Shown piece by piece: positions 1-4,751 of a DNA stretch of 5,093 nt. A program made the translations under genes and the position numbers. How positions within the stretch are numbered: position 1 is the stretch's first letter; each line of letters begins with the position of its first letter. The notes beneath the pieces were generated by a model, which made no database searches, was not told the origin of the DNA, and worked only from the letters and a program-made list of their open reading frames with translations. The stretch is from a bacterium (GTDB lineage Bacteria > Hydrothermota > UBA3073 > JACQXS01 > JAUWAR01): positions 1-5,093 of the forward strand of contig JAUWAR010000090.1 in the NCBI GenBank assembly GCA_030601965.1, read 5' to 3'.

Positions 1-286
1 TTTCTTCCACCTCTTTTGCCTCTATACCAAGAATATCTGCAATTTTATCACTGACTTCTTTCCCTCCTACAGTACAGAGTTCTGTTTCTGCTTCTTCCTT
101 GGCAAGGACTTCTGCATACTGTTCACATCCAGCGAATCCACAAGCACCGCAGTTTGCACCGGGCAAGGCATCAAGAATGGACTTTTGCTTTTCGTCTAAT
201 GCTATAGCAAGTTTTGTATAGGCTGATACAAGGATAGCACTAAGGACAACTCCAAGCCCAACTAATATAATTATTGCTTTTAACAT
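1..286 (-). CDS. rnfB: RnfB, ion-translocating electron transport complex subunit B (partial, N-terminus)
   Basis: This is the N-terminal 95 residues of RnfB; the gene continues past the left edge of the window. RnfB is the iron-sulfur subunit of the membrane-bound Rnf complex, which couples electron flow between ferredoxin and NAD to Na+ or H+ transport. Seen in the translation: a hydrophobic segment at about residues 3-22 that fits the single N-terminal membrane anchor, then the diagnostic 4Fe-4S motif LPGANCGACGFAGCEQYA at 41-58, with cysteines 46, 49, 54 and a fourth at 71 (CTVGG). The later ferredoxin-type clusters would lie outside the window. I chose ATG at 286-284 because the membrane segment begins right after it, although no good Shine-Dalgarno sequence precedes it. 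The 53-nt gap to the upstream gene is filled with tandem and inverted repeats. Family identification is secure; the state of the rest of the gene is unknown. Confidence 0.93.
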   Translation of the reverse strand, partial: MLKAIIILVGLGVVLSAILVSAYTKLAIALDEKQKSILDALPGANCGACGFAGCEQYAEVLAKEEAETELCTVGGKEVSDKIADILGIEAKEVEE

Positions 287-290
287 AATC

Positions 291-318
291 AGTTCATGGT
301 TATTAGTTCATGGTTATT
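291..318. repeat. Two perfect tandem copies of a 14-bp unit
   Basis: AGTTCATGGTTATT occurs twice head to tail at 291-304 and 305-318, followed by a degenerate remnant (GGTTATT, 319-325). The block sits in the gap between the P-loop protein gene and rnfB, ending 5 bp before the rnfB start codon. Its GTTCATG core is the reverse complement of the CATGAAC unit in the second repeat block at 334-368. Confidence 0.9.
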
Positions 319-333
319 GGTTATTTTATTATC

Positions 334-368
334 TATGAACTATGAACTATGAACTATGAACCATGAAC
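334..368. repeat. Five tandem copies of a 7-bp unit (TATGAAC)
   Basis: TATGAAC repeats four times exactly (334-340, 341-347, 348-354, 355-361) and then once as CATGAAC (362-368). The array overlaps the 3' end of the P-loop protein gene. On the minus strand it encodes that protein's last residues (WFIVHSS) and provides its TAG stop at 342-340. Arrays of this kind can expand or contract by slippage, so copy number may vary between strains. Confidence 0.9.
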
Positions 369-1665
369 TCAATATTTCCTCCAAATCCGGCTTGCTAATC
401 TCTTTTAATTCATATGTTACTCTTGTAGAAGGTTTATCTATTTTAAGAACTTTACCAAGGTCAATTGGAGTGGCGATTATTACAGTATCACAAGGAGTCT
501 TATTTATGGTTTGTTCAAGTTCCCTTATCTGTCTTTCTCCATAACCCATTGCAGGAAGGATTTCTCTTGTATTTGAATACTTACTATATGTCTCAATTAT
601 TGAACCAACAGCATATTTTCGTGGACTTATAATACTCTTTGCAGAAAATTGTTTGGCAGCAACAATTCCTGCCCCATATTCCATTCCACCATGTGTAAGT
701 GTAGGTCCATCTTCAATCACAAGCACATTCTTGCCTTTAATAAGAGAAGGGTCTCCTACACTAATTGGTGATTCTGCCAGAATTACTTCTGCCTCTGGAT
801 TTACATTTTTAATATTTCCCTTTACCTTTTCTATATCTGCAGACTTCGCCGAGTCAATTTTATTTATGACAACTACATGTGCCATTCTAAGGTTTGTTTC
901 TCCTGGATAATATAAGAGTTCATGACCAGCTCTTAAAGGGTCTGCAACTACGATAAGTAAGTCTGGATTATAAAATGATAAATCGTTATTTCCACCATCC
1001 CAGAGTATAATGTCTGCCTCTTTTTCTGCTTGTTTAAGTATCTCTCCATAATCTACACCCGCATAGACCACTGTATTATTTTTGATATGCGGCTCATATT
1101 CCTCTCTCTCCTCAATTGTGCAATTTGCATCATCCATATCTTCATAAGTTTCAAATCTCTGACAAATCTGTTTTCTAAGGTCACCGTAAGGCATAGGATG
1201 TCTTATTACAACAACTTTTTTATTATGTGCCTTTAGAATATCTGATACATATCTTGTGGTCTGACTCTTTCCAGAGCCCGTTCTTACTGCACAGATAGCA
1301 ATTACAGGTTTCTTAGACTTTAACATTGTATTCTTGGGTCCGAGAAGTATAAAGTCAGCTCCACAGGCAAGCACTTCTGATGCCTTGTGCATAACATAAT
1401 TATGAGAGACATCACTATAGGAGAAGACCACGATATCAACATTTAGGTCTTTTATAAGTGATTTAAGTTTAGTTTCTTCATAAATAGGAATACCATCAGG
1501 ATATAGATTTCCAGATAGTTCTTTGGGATATCTTCTACCAGCAATATCAGGGATTTGTGTAGCGGTAAAAGCAACTATTTCATAATCTTTATTATCTCTG
1601 AAATAGACATTAAAATTATGAAAGTCCCTACCTGCCGCACCTATAATAATCACTCTTTTACGCAT
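340..1665 (-). CDS. COG2403-type P-loop GTPase, cyclic 2,3-diphosphoglycerate synthetase-like
   Basis: A 441-residue cytoplasmic protein of the family often annotated as predicted GTPase or cyclic 2,3-diphosphoglycerate synthetase. Seen: an N-terminal Rossmann-like strand and turn (VIIIGAAGRDFHNFN, about residues 5-19); a Walker A motif RTGSGKS at 128-134; an acidic strand end ILWDGGNND at about 220-228, likely the metal-binding segment; and NKID at 268-271, the guanine-specificity motif of GTPases. The archaeal namesake makes an osmolyte from 2,3-diphosphoglycerate; the bacterial members' substrate is not established, so I do not assign one. ATG at 1665-1663 is preferred because AGGGG lies 5 nt upstream. 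GTG at 1671 would overlap the preceding stop by 4 nt but falls inside that ribosome binding site. Oddity: about the last nine residues (SSWFIVHSS) are encoded by an intergenic-type repeat array that has replaced the native end. The family call is good; the reaction is uncertain. Confidence 0.82.
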   Translation of the reverse strand: MRKRVIIIGAAGRDFHNFNVYFRDNKDYEIVAFTATQIPDIAGRRYPKELSGNLYPDGIPIYEETKLKSLIKDLNVDIVVFSYSDVSHNYVMHKASEVLACGADFILLGPKNTMLKSKKPVIAICAVRTGSGKSQTTRYVSDILKAHNKKVVVIRHPMPYGDLRKQICQRFETYEDMDDANCTIEEREEYEPHIKNNTVVYAGVDYGEILKQAEKEADIILWDGGNNDLSFYNPDLLIVVADPLRAGHELLYYPGETNLRMAHVVVINKIDSAKSADIEKVKGNIKNVNPEAEVILAESPISVGDPSLIKGKNVLVIEDGPTLTHGGMEYGAGIVAAKQFSAKSIISPRKYAVGSIIETYSKYSNTREILPAMGYGERQIRELEQTINKTPCDTVIIATPIDLGKVLKIDKPSTRVTYELKEISKPDLEEILSSWFIVHSS

Positions 1666-1667
1666 AA

Positions 1668-2162
1668 TCACCCCTTTCTTATCTCTTTTGCACTTTTTAG
1701 CTCTTTTCTTGTTTCAAGGTATCTCGCAAACTCTTTAAGTCTGGGAAGTTCACTCAGGTCTCTCTCCCTTCCAGACTCTTCTTTGCTTTTTATTATATCT
1801 CTCATAGAGGCTACTGGGTATCTTTCATCTAATAACACACTTGCTTCTTTAGCCTCTTCATAACTTGATATGCCATCTGGAGCAAATACTATATCTAAAA
1901 GGAGATGCTGGATAAAATCCTTACCTGTCCTAATCTCCTGAAAAAATTTTTCATCCTTAAAACCTAATTCTTTCAGTCCTTTTATCAATTTCTGAATGTT
2001 TTTTGTCTCTTTCTTGGGAAAGATATCAATGTCTTGAGTAACACCATTGTACCCTTGTAAAATAGCACCCATTTTCCCAATAATAAGATAATCTACCCCA
2101 TGTTTGTTTAAAACCTCTGCTATCCTCTGAGGTGTTATCTTACTCTTTTGTATCCCATCCAT
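1668..2162 (-). CDS. Nucleotidyltransferase-fold protein (AbiEii/MNT-like)
   Basis: A 164-residue protein with the core of the DNA polymerase beta-like nucleotidyltransferase fold. Seen: YLIIGKMGAILQGYNG (25-40), the glycine-rich helix turn; TQDIDIF with the two metal-binding aspartates D44 and D46; a plausible third carboxylate at D90 (LLLDIVF); and a C-terminal GRERDLSELPRLKEF (131-145) resembling the GRxxDL segment common in these proteins. Such proteins typically transfer a nucleotide to a protein or RNA, and several are toxins or antitoxins, but the target here is unknown. The start at 2162 lies inside the preceding 93-residue gene (28-nt overlap) and lacks a strong Shine-Dalgarno, which suggests translational coupling. 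The stop is 2 nt before the P-loop gene's ATG. It differs clearly from the NTase at 4145-4600: K30 replaces the usual small residue after G29, and the C-terminus is longer. Fold confidence is high; role unknown. Confidence 0.8.
   Translation of the reverse strand: MDGIQKSKITPQRIAEVLNKHGVDYLIIGKMGAILQGYNGVTQDIDIFPKKETKNIQKLIKGLKELGFKDEKFFQEIRTGKDFIQHLLLDIVFAPDGISSYEEAKEASVLLDERYPVASMRDIIKSKEESGRERDLSELPRLKEFARYLETRKELKSAKEIRKG
1671..1675 (-). promoter_or_regulatory. Ribosome binding site deciding the P-loop gene start
   Basis: The minus strand reads AAGAAAGGGGTGATTATG. AGGGG at 1675-1671 is 5 nt from the ATG at 1665, while the competing GTG at 1671-1669 overlaps the site itself. The preceding NTase gene stops (TGA, 1670-1668) within this stretch, so a ribosome finishing there could restart on the ATG. 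Confidence 0.7.
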
Positions 2163-2416
2163 CTTGGATATGTTTTTTCACACCACTCCCTATACTTTTC
2201 CATAGTAGGAAAAGCCCTTGTCCCTTTTTTAATGGGAAGTTCTCTGCCCGGAAATACCATATTGAAAAAACCCATATTTGCTCTTGCATCACCATCTCTT
2301 CTTAAACATGCCTCCCAATGCATCATCTCTGCAATCTCATCATCATACTCATCCCAATTGGCTGAGTAGACCAAGTTCTTCATCCGCATAACTTTCAGTG
2401 CTTTATTTCTATCCAT
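2135..2416 (-). CDS. Small conserved-looking protein of unknown function, paired with NTase
   Basis: A 93-residue, charged and aromatic-rich protein that I cannot place in a named family. It has no signal peptide, membrane segment or cysteine cluster. An N-terminal basic helix (about 1-15) is followed by an acidic and tryptophan-containing stretch (ANWDEYDDEIAEMMHWEA, 19-36), then a glycine/proline-containing region (GFFNMVFPGRELPIKKGT, 49-66), and finally a WCEKTYPRWMGYKRVR tail. I chose ATG at 2416-2414 over longer in-frame options because AAAGGA lies 9 nt upstream and the longer frame would run into the dehydrogenase gene. It starts 4 nt after the dehydrogenase stop, and its end overlaps the NTase start by 28 nt. 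That tight pairing suggests it works with, or regulates, the NTase, as small partners do in MNT or AbiE-like toxin-antitoxin pairs. This is inference. No HEPN RxxxxH motif is seen. Confidence 0.72.
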   Translation of the reverse strand: MDRNKALKVMRMKNLVYSANWDEYDDEIAEMMHWEACLRRDGDARANMGFFNMVFPGRELPIKKGTRAFPTMEKYREWCEKTYPRWMGYKRVR

Positions 2417-2420
2417 ATTC

Positions 2421-4004
2421 TTATATCCTTTCCGATATTGCTTTTGCCTGTGTGAAGAGCAAGAGGTAGTCTTTTCCACCTGCCTTACTATCTGTTCCAG
2501 ACATGTTGAACCCACCAAATGGATGAACCCCTACAAGTGCACCTGTGCACTTTCTATTAATATATAAATTTCCACAATGGAAGACCCTCTTGGCTTTGTC
2601 AATTTTTTCTCTGTTCTTTGTATAAACTGCTCCGGTAAGTCCATATTGTGTGCAGTTCGCTATTTCAAGGGCGTCATCAAAGTCCCTTGCTTTTATAACT
2701 GCAAGAACAGGACCAAAAATCTCCTCCTGAGCAATTCTTGCATTTCTGTCCACATCAGCAATGATGGTAGGCTTTATATAATAACCATTATCAGTAGTGG
2801 CACAGCCATCTTGGCTGTGTCTTCCCATCCCGCAGGATTGCGGGATGCCACCACAAAGTAGTCTTCCCTCTTTTTTGCCTATCTCTATATAATTAAGAAT
2901 AGAGTCCGTAGCCCATTCATTGATTACAGGTCCTATAGGATAGTTATCCTTTGCTGGACCTATACTTAGAGTTTCTGTCTCTTTCACAAGTTTATCTAAA
3001 AACTCATCATATATATCAGAGACAACAATTGCCCTTGAACAGGCTGAGCACTTTTGACCCTGATACCCAAAAGCAGAGGCATTTACTCCTATTGCTGCAT
3101 TATTTATATTTGCCTCGTTATCCACAACTATACAGTCTTTGCCTCCCATTTCTGCAACCACCCTTTTTATCCATATCTGGCCAGGAGCAGTTTTACCCGC
3201 AAGTTCTACAATATGAAGTCCCACTTCTTTTGAACCCGTAAAGGCTATGAATCTTGTTTTTGGAGAACCCACAAGTGTATCACCAACTTTTGAACCAGGA
3301 CCAGGCAGAAAGTTCACTACTCCATCAGGTAATCCTACCTCTTCAAGTATTTCCATAAATTTTGCACCTGTTACAGGGGAATCACTTGAGGGTTTTAAGA
3401 TAACTGTATTACCTGATACGAATGCGGCAGATGTCATTCCACAGAGAATAGACATTGGAAAGTTCCACGGCGGGATTACAACTCCTACACCCAATGGTAT
3501 ATACCAGAGTCCCGATTTCTCTGTAGGGATTTTTGTAAGAGGTTGTCCTTTTCCATATTCTATTGCCTCTCTTGCATAGAATTCAAGGAAATCAATTGCC
3601 TCTGCAACATCTCCATCTGCTTCCATCCAGTTTTTTCCAACCTCATATACAAGGATTGCATCAAGTTCATATCTTCTTTGTCGTATTATCTCTGCAGCCT
3701 TAAAAAGATACTCTGCCCGTTTTTCAAAAGGCACAAACTTCCAGGTCTTAAATGTCTCTGTTGCAATATCTATTGCCTCAAGTGCCTCTTTCTCGGTCCC
3801 TTTGCTAATTACTCCTACAACCTCATCCTTATTGGATGGGTTCATAGATTTGAAAACATCATCAGTCTTTACTTTTTTACCACCAATTATAAGGCTATAT
3901 TCTTTGCCAAGTCCCGATTTAACTTTATCAAGTGCCTGTTCCATCTTTGTTTTATCTTCAGGCGACTTAAAATCTATTATTCTTTCATTCTCAAATTCCT
4001 TCAT
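2421..4004 (-). CDS. rocA: 1-pyrroline-5-carboxylate (glutamate-5-semialdehyde) dehydrogenase, RocA type
   Basis: A 527-residue NAD-dependent aldehyde dehydrogenase that oxidises glutamate-5-semialdehyde, formed from proline, ornithine or arginine, to glutamate in the cytoplasm. Seen in order: IPPWNFPMS (177-185), with the oxyanion asparagine N181; a FTGSKEVG nucleotide-binding turn (255-262); the general base E285 in AEMGGKD; the catalytic cysteine C319 in GYQGQKCSACSR; EEIFGPV (427-433); and the C-terminal HPFGGFNMSGTDSKAGGKDY (494-512), which is typical of RocA rather than generic aldehyde dehydrogenases. The length is slightly above the usual ~515. The excess is explained by a foreign in-frame palindromic element encoding residues 385-403, between GRLLCGG and DNGYYIKPTI. 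All catalytic residues are intact, so the enzyme may still work. ATG 4004 has a strong GAGGGGG site and an upstream promoter. No proline dehydrogenase gene is present in the window. The gene likely heads an operon running to the P-loop gene. Confidence 0.93.
   Translation of the reverse strand: MKEFENERIIDFKSPEDKTKMEQALDKVKSGLGKEYSLIIGGKKVKTDDVFKSMNPSNKDEVVGVISKGTEKEALEAIDIATETFKTWKFVPFEKRAEYLFKAAEIIRQRRYELDAILVYEVGKNWMEADGDVAEAIDFLEFYAREAIEYGKGQPLTKIPTEKSGLWYIPLGVGVVIPPWNFPMSILCGMTSAAFVSGNTVILKPSSDSPVTGAKFMEILEEVGLPDGVVNFLPGPGSKVGDTLVGSPKTRFIAFTGSKEVGLHIVELAGKTAPGQIWIKRVVAEMGGKDCIVVDNEANINNAAIGVNASAFGYQGQKCSACSRAIVVSDIYDEFLDKLVKETETLSIGPAKDNYPIGPVINEWATDSILNYIEIGKKEGRLLCGGIPQSCGMGRHSQDGCATTDNGYYIKPTIIADVDRNARIAQEEIFGPVLAVIKARDFDDALEIANCTQYGLTGAVYTKNREKIDKAKRVFHCGNLYINRKCTGALVGVHPFGGFNMSGTDSKAGGKDYLLLFTQAKAISERI
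2426..2431 (-). promoter_or_regulatory. Ribosome binding site of the 93-residue protein gene
   Basis: AAAGGA at 2431-2426 on the minus strand is 9 nt before ATG 2416. It lies inside the last codons of the dehydrogenase gene, fixes the start of the small gene and supports co-translation of the two. Confidence 0.6.
2797..2851. repeat. 55-bp GC-rich palindromic element inserted in frame in rocA
   Basis: On the plus strand, GTGG (2797-2800) pairs with CCAC (2848-2851). Inside lie two perfect hairpins: CACAGCCA / TGGCTGTG (2801-2808, 2812-2819; 3-nt loop) and CATCCCGCA / TGCGGGATG (2826-2834, 2839-2847; 4-nt loop), joined by a 6-nt linker. The parts abut exactly, giving a clean three-way-junction fold. 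The element is 62% G+C (34 of 55), far above the AT-rich surroundings. It encodes dehydrogenase residues 385-403 (including IPQSCGMGRHSQDGCA) with no stop or frameshift, at a spot where relatives have a short variable loop. It resembles the in-gene palindromic elements (RPE) known from Rickettsia in behaviour, not in demonstrated sequence. It is probably a dispersed genomic repeat; only one copy is in this window. Confidence 0.88.
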
Positions 4005-4008
4005 AATA

Positions 4009-4015
4009 CCCCCTC
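4009..4015 (-). promoter_or_regulatory. Strong ribosome binding site of the dehydrogenase gene
   Basis: GAGGGGG at 4015-4009 on the minus strand lies 4 nt before ATG 4004-4002. It is an excellent anti-16S match and fixes the start codon, though the spacing is on the short side. Confidence 0.75.
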
Positions 4016-4056
4016 ATTATTCCAATTAGTATTCTTCTCACAAAAAGCGTAATCCT

Positions 4057-4084
4057 ACTCTAAATTAACCTCGTCATCTGTCAA
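4057..4084 (-). promoter_or_regulatory. Sigma-70-like promoter for the rocA operon
   Basis: The minus strand has a perfect -35 TTGACA at 4084-4079, a 16-bp spacer and TAGAGT at 4062-4057, a 4/6 match to the -10 consensus. A transcript would start near 4050 and leave a leader of about 45 nt before the dehydrogenase ATG. This is the only gap between genes here long enough to hold a promoter on this strand apart from the repeat-filled one before rnfB. It suggests that rocA and the genes below it form a transcription unit separate from the radC block. No operator palindrome is evident. Confidence 0.55.
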
Positions 4085-4144
4085 GATTTTAGTAAGTTAC
4101 TTATAAATTCAATCTCTTCTTTCCTAATTTTATCCATATTTACG

Positions 4145-4600
4145 CTATTTATCCCTTGTTGATAACAAAATATCTACATCTACTTGGTCCTGTTTTCTGT
4201 CTGATGTTTTTTTGCTTTTTATTAATTCGTTTATCCCGATAAAGTGAACCCTTTCTTTTCCATAAGTCCCCATTGCTTTGTTTTCCCATACCTGCTTAAA
4301 ACTACAACCCTGAACCGAAGTTATGATATCCACTCTTACTGGTTCATACCCCAACTGAATAATCTTGCCTCTTTGACTAAAATCTCTTTCAGATAGGTCT
4401 ATGCTTTTAAATCCAAATTCATTAAGGGCATTAATAATCCTTTTGCCATTTTCAATACTTGGTTCTACTAAAATATCCAAGTCTTTTGTATATCGGGGCT
4501 TAGCATAAAAGGCAATTGCATACGCACCGATAATACAATATTTTACTTTGTATTTATTGAATGATTTTAATAACTCTTCGTAGTCTTTTTCTACTTTCAT
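4145..4600 (-). CDS. Nucleotidyltransferase-fold protein (DUF6036/AbiEii-like)
   Basis: A 151-residue minimal nucleotidyltransferase. Seen: YCIIGAYAIAFYAKPRYTKD (21-40) leading into the metal-binding pair D40 and D42 (KDLDILVEP), a third carboxylate at D91 (VRVDIITS), and a C-terminal INELIKSKKTSDRKQDQVDV (123-142) matching the KxxxxRxQDxxDV end usual for this family. Members are found as solitary genes and as halves of toxin-antitoxin or abortive-infection pairs; the substrate is unknown. I chose ATG 4600 because GAGGTGAG ends 4 nt before it. The in-frame GTG at 4609 lies inside that site. The first 47 nt overlap the end of the 65-residue gene upstream, so the two are probably translated together. 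The fold and active site look intact. It is only distantly similar to the NTase at 1668-2162. Confidence 0.83.
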   Translation of the reverse strand: MKVEKDYEELLKSFNKYKVKYCIIGAYAIAFYAKPRYTKDLDILVEPSIENGKRIINALNEFGFKSIDLSERDFSQRGKIIQLGYEPVRVDIITSVQGCSFKQVWENKAMGTYGKERVHFIGINELIKSKKTSDRKQDQVDVDILLSTRDK

Positions 4601-4751
4601 TTTTCTCACCTCTTTTCATTTTGAAATACGTTTCTCTTAAAAATTGCATTGTTTCTAATCTCTTTGTCCTGCTCATTGATAGATAATAATTCTCATCAAA
4701 TCTTTTGGCTGATTCCCATGCATCTGTTTTGTTCACCCAAATCTTTTTCAT
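4554..4751 (-). CDS. Small charged protein of unknown function, partner of NTase
   Basis: A 65-residue protein with an acidic/aromatic N-terminal half (SAKRFDENYYLSMS, 14-27), a predicted helix (RLETMQFLRETYFKMK, 31-46) and a very basic C-terminus ending RKRLRRVIKIIQ. No membrane segment or metal motif is seen. Short proteins of this layout, with a 'xxYYLSMSxxxRLExxxFLRE' core and an RLRRVIKIIQ end, are in my recollection commonly encoded directly before NTase genes. I have not checked this by search. The start ATG (4751-4749) overlaps the RadC stop in an ATGA, and the last 47 nt overlap the NTase gene, which supports real translation. The likely role is as a regulator, antitoxin or complex partner of the NTase; this is inferred from position only. 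Confidence 0.72.
   Translation of the reverse strand: MKKIWVNKTDAWESAKRFDENYYLSMSRTKRLETMQFLRETYFKMKRGEKNESRKRLRRVIKIIQ
4605..4612 (-). promoter_or_regulatory. Ribosome binding site deciding the NTase start
   Basis: GAGGTGAG at 4612-4605 followed by four A residues leads into ATG 4600. It lies inside the coding region of the 65-residue gene. The alternative GTG start at 4609-4607 is part of this site and is therefore unlikely to be used. Confidence 0.72.

Larger units (their letters stand above)
291..369. repeat. Inverted repeat formed by the two tandem arrays
   Basis: AGTTCATGGTT at 291-301, and again at 305-315, is exactly complementary to AACCATGAACT at 359-369. This gives an 11-bp stem with a choice of two left arms. 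In the minus-strand transcript the hairpin would join the end of the P-loop gene to the bases immediately before the rnfB start codon. It could act as a weak terminator, an attenuator or a block on rnfB translation. No run of U follows the stem, so it is not a classical intrinsic terminator. The structure is visible; any function is inference. Confidence 0.6.

Noticed and set aside
291..369. The repeat cluster considered as a CRISPR array.
   Set aside because: The units are 7 and 14 bp with no unique spacers and no cas genes nearby.
1669..1671. GTG as the start codon of the P-loop gene, giving a GTGA overlap with the NTase stop.
   Set aside because: It falls within the likely ribosome binding site, and the ATG two codons later is better spaced and gives the MRKRVIIIGAAG start usual for the family. 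It remains possible.
2417..2518. An N-terminal extension of the 93-residue protein to 127 residues from 2518.
   Set aside because: The extension lies wholly over the conserved end of rocA in another frame, and the ATG at 2416 has its own ribosome binding site.
2577..2861. A plus-strand open frame of 94 codons within rocA.
   Set aside because: It is a shadow of the well-conserved dehydrogenase frame. Its only distinctive stretch is the opposite-strand reading of the palindromic element.
3543..4052. A plus-strand open frame of 169 codons, cysteine- and phenylalanine-rich.
   Set aside because: Its composition is that of the reverse complement of an AT-rich gene. It has no family motif and lies opposite rocA and its promoter.
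4100..4110. AGTAAGTTACT, a small near-perfect palindrome in the gap before rocA, considered as a terminator or operator.
   Set aside because: A 5-bp stem with a 1-nt loop cannot form a stable hairpin, and no U-run follows it. As an operator it is too short to support.
4081..4137. An 18-codon minus-strand frame (MDKIRKEEIEFISNLLKS) between the NTase and rocA.
   Set aside because: No ribosome binding site, very short, and its end overlaps the predicted -35 box. It could be a gene remnant, since it looks like the first helix of an NTase, but it cannot be supported as a gene.
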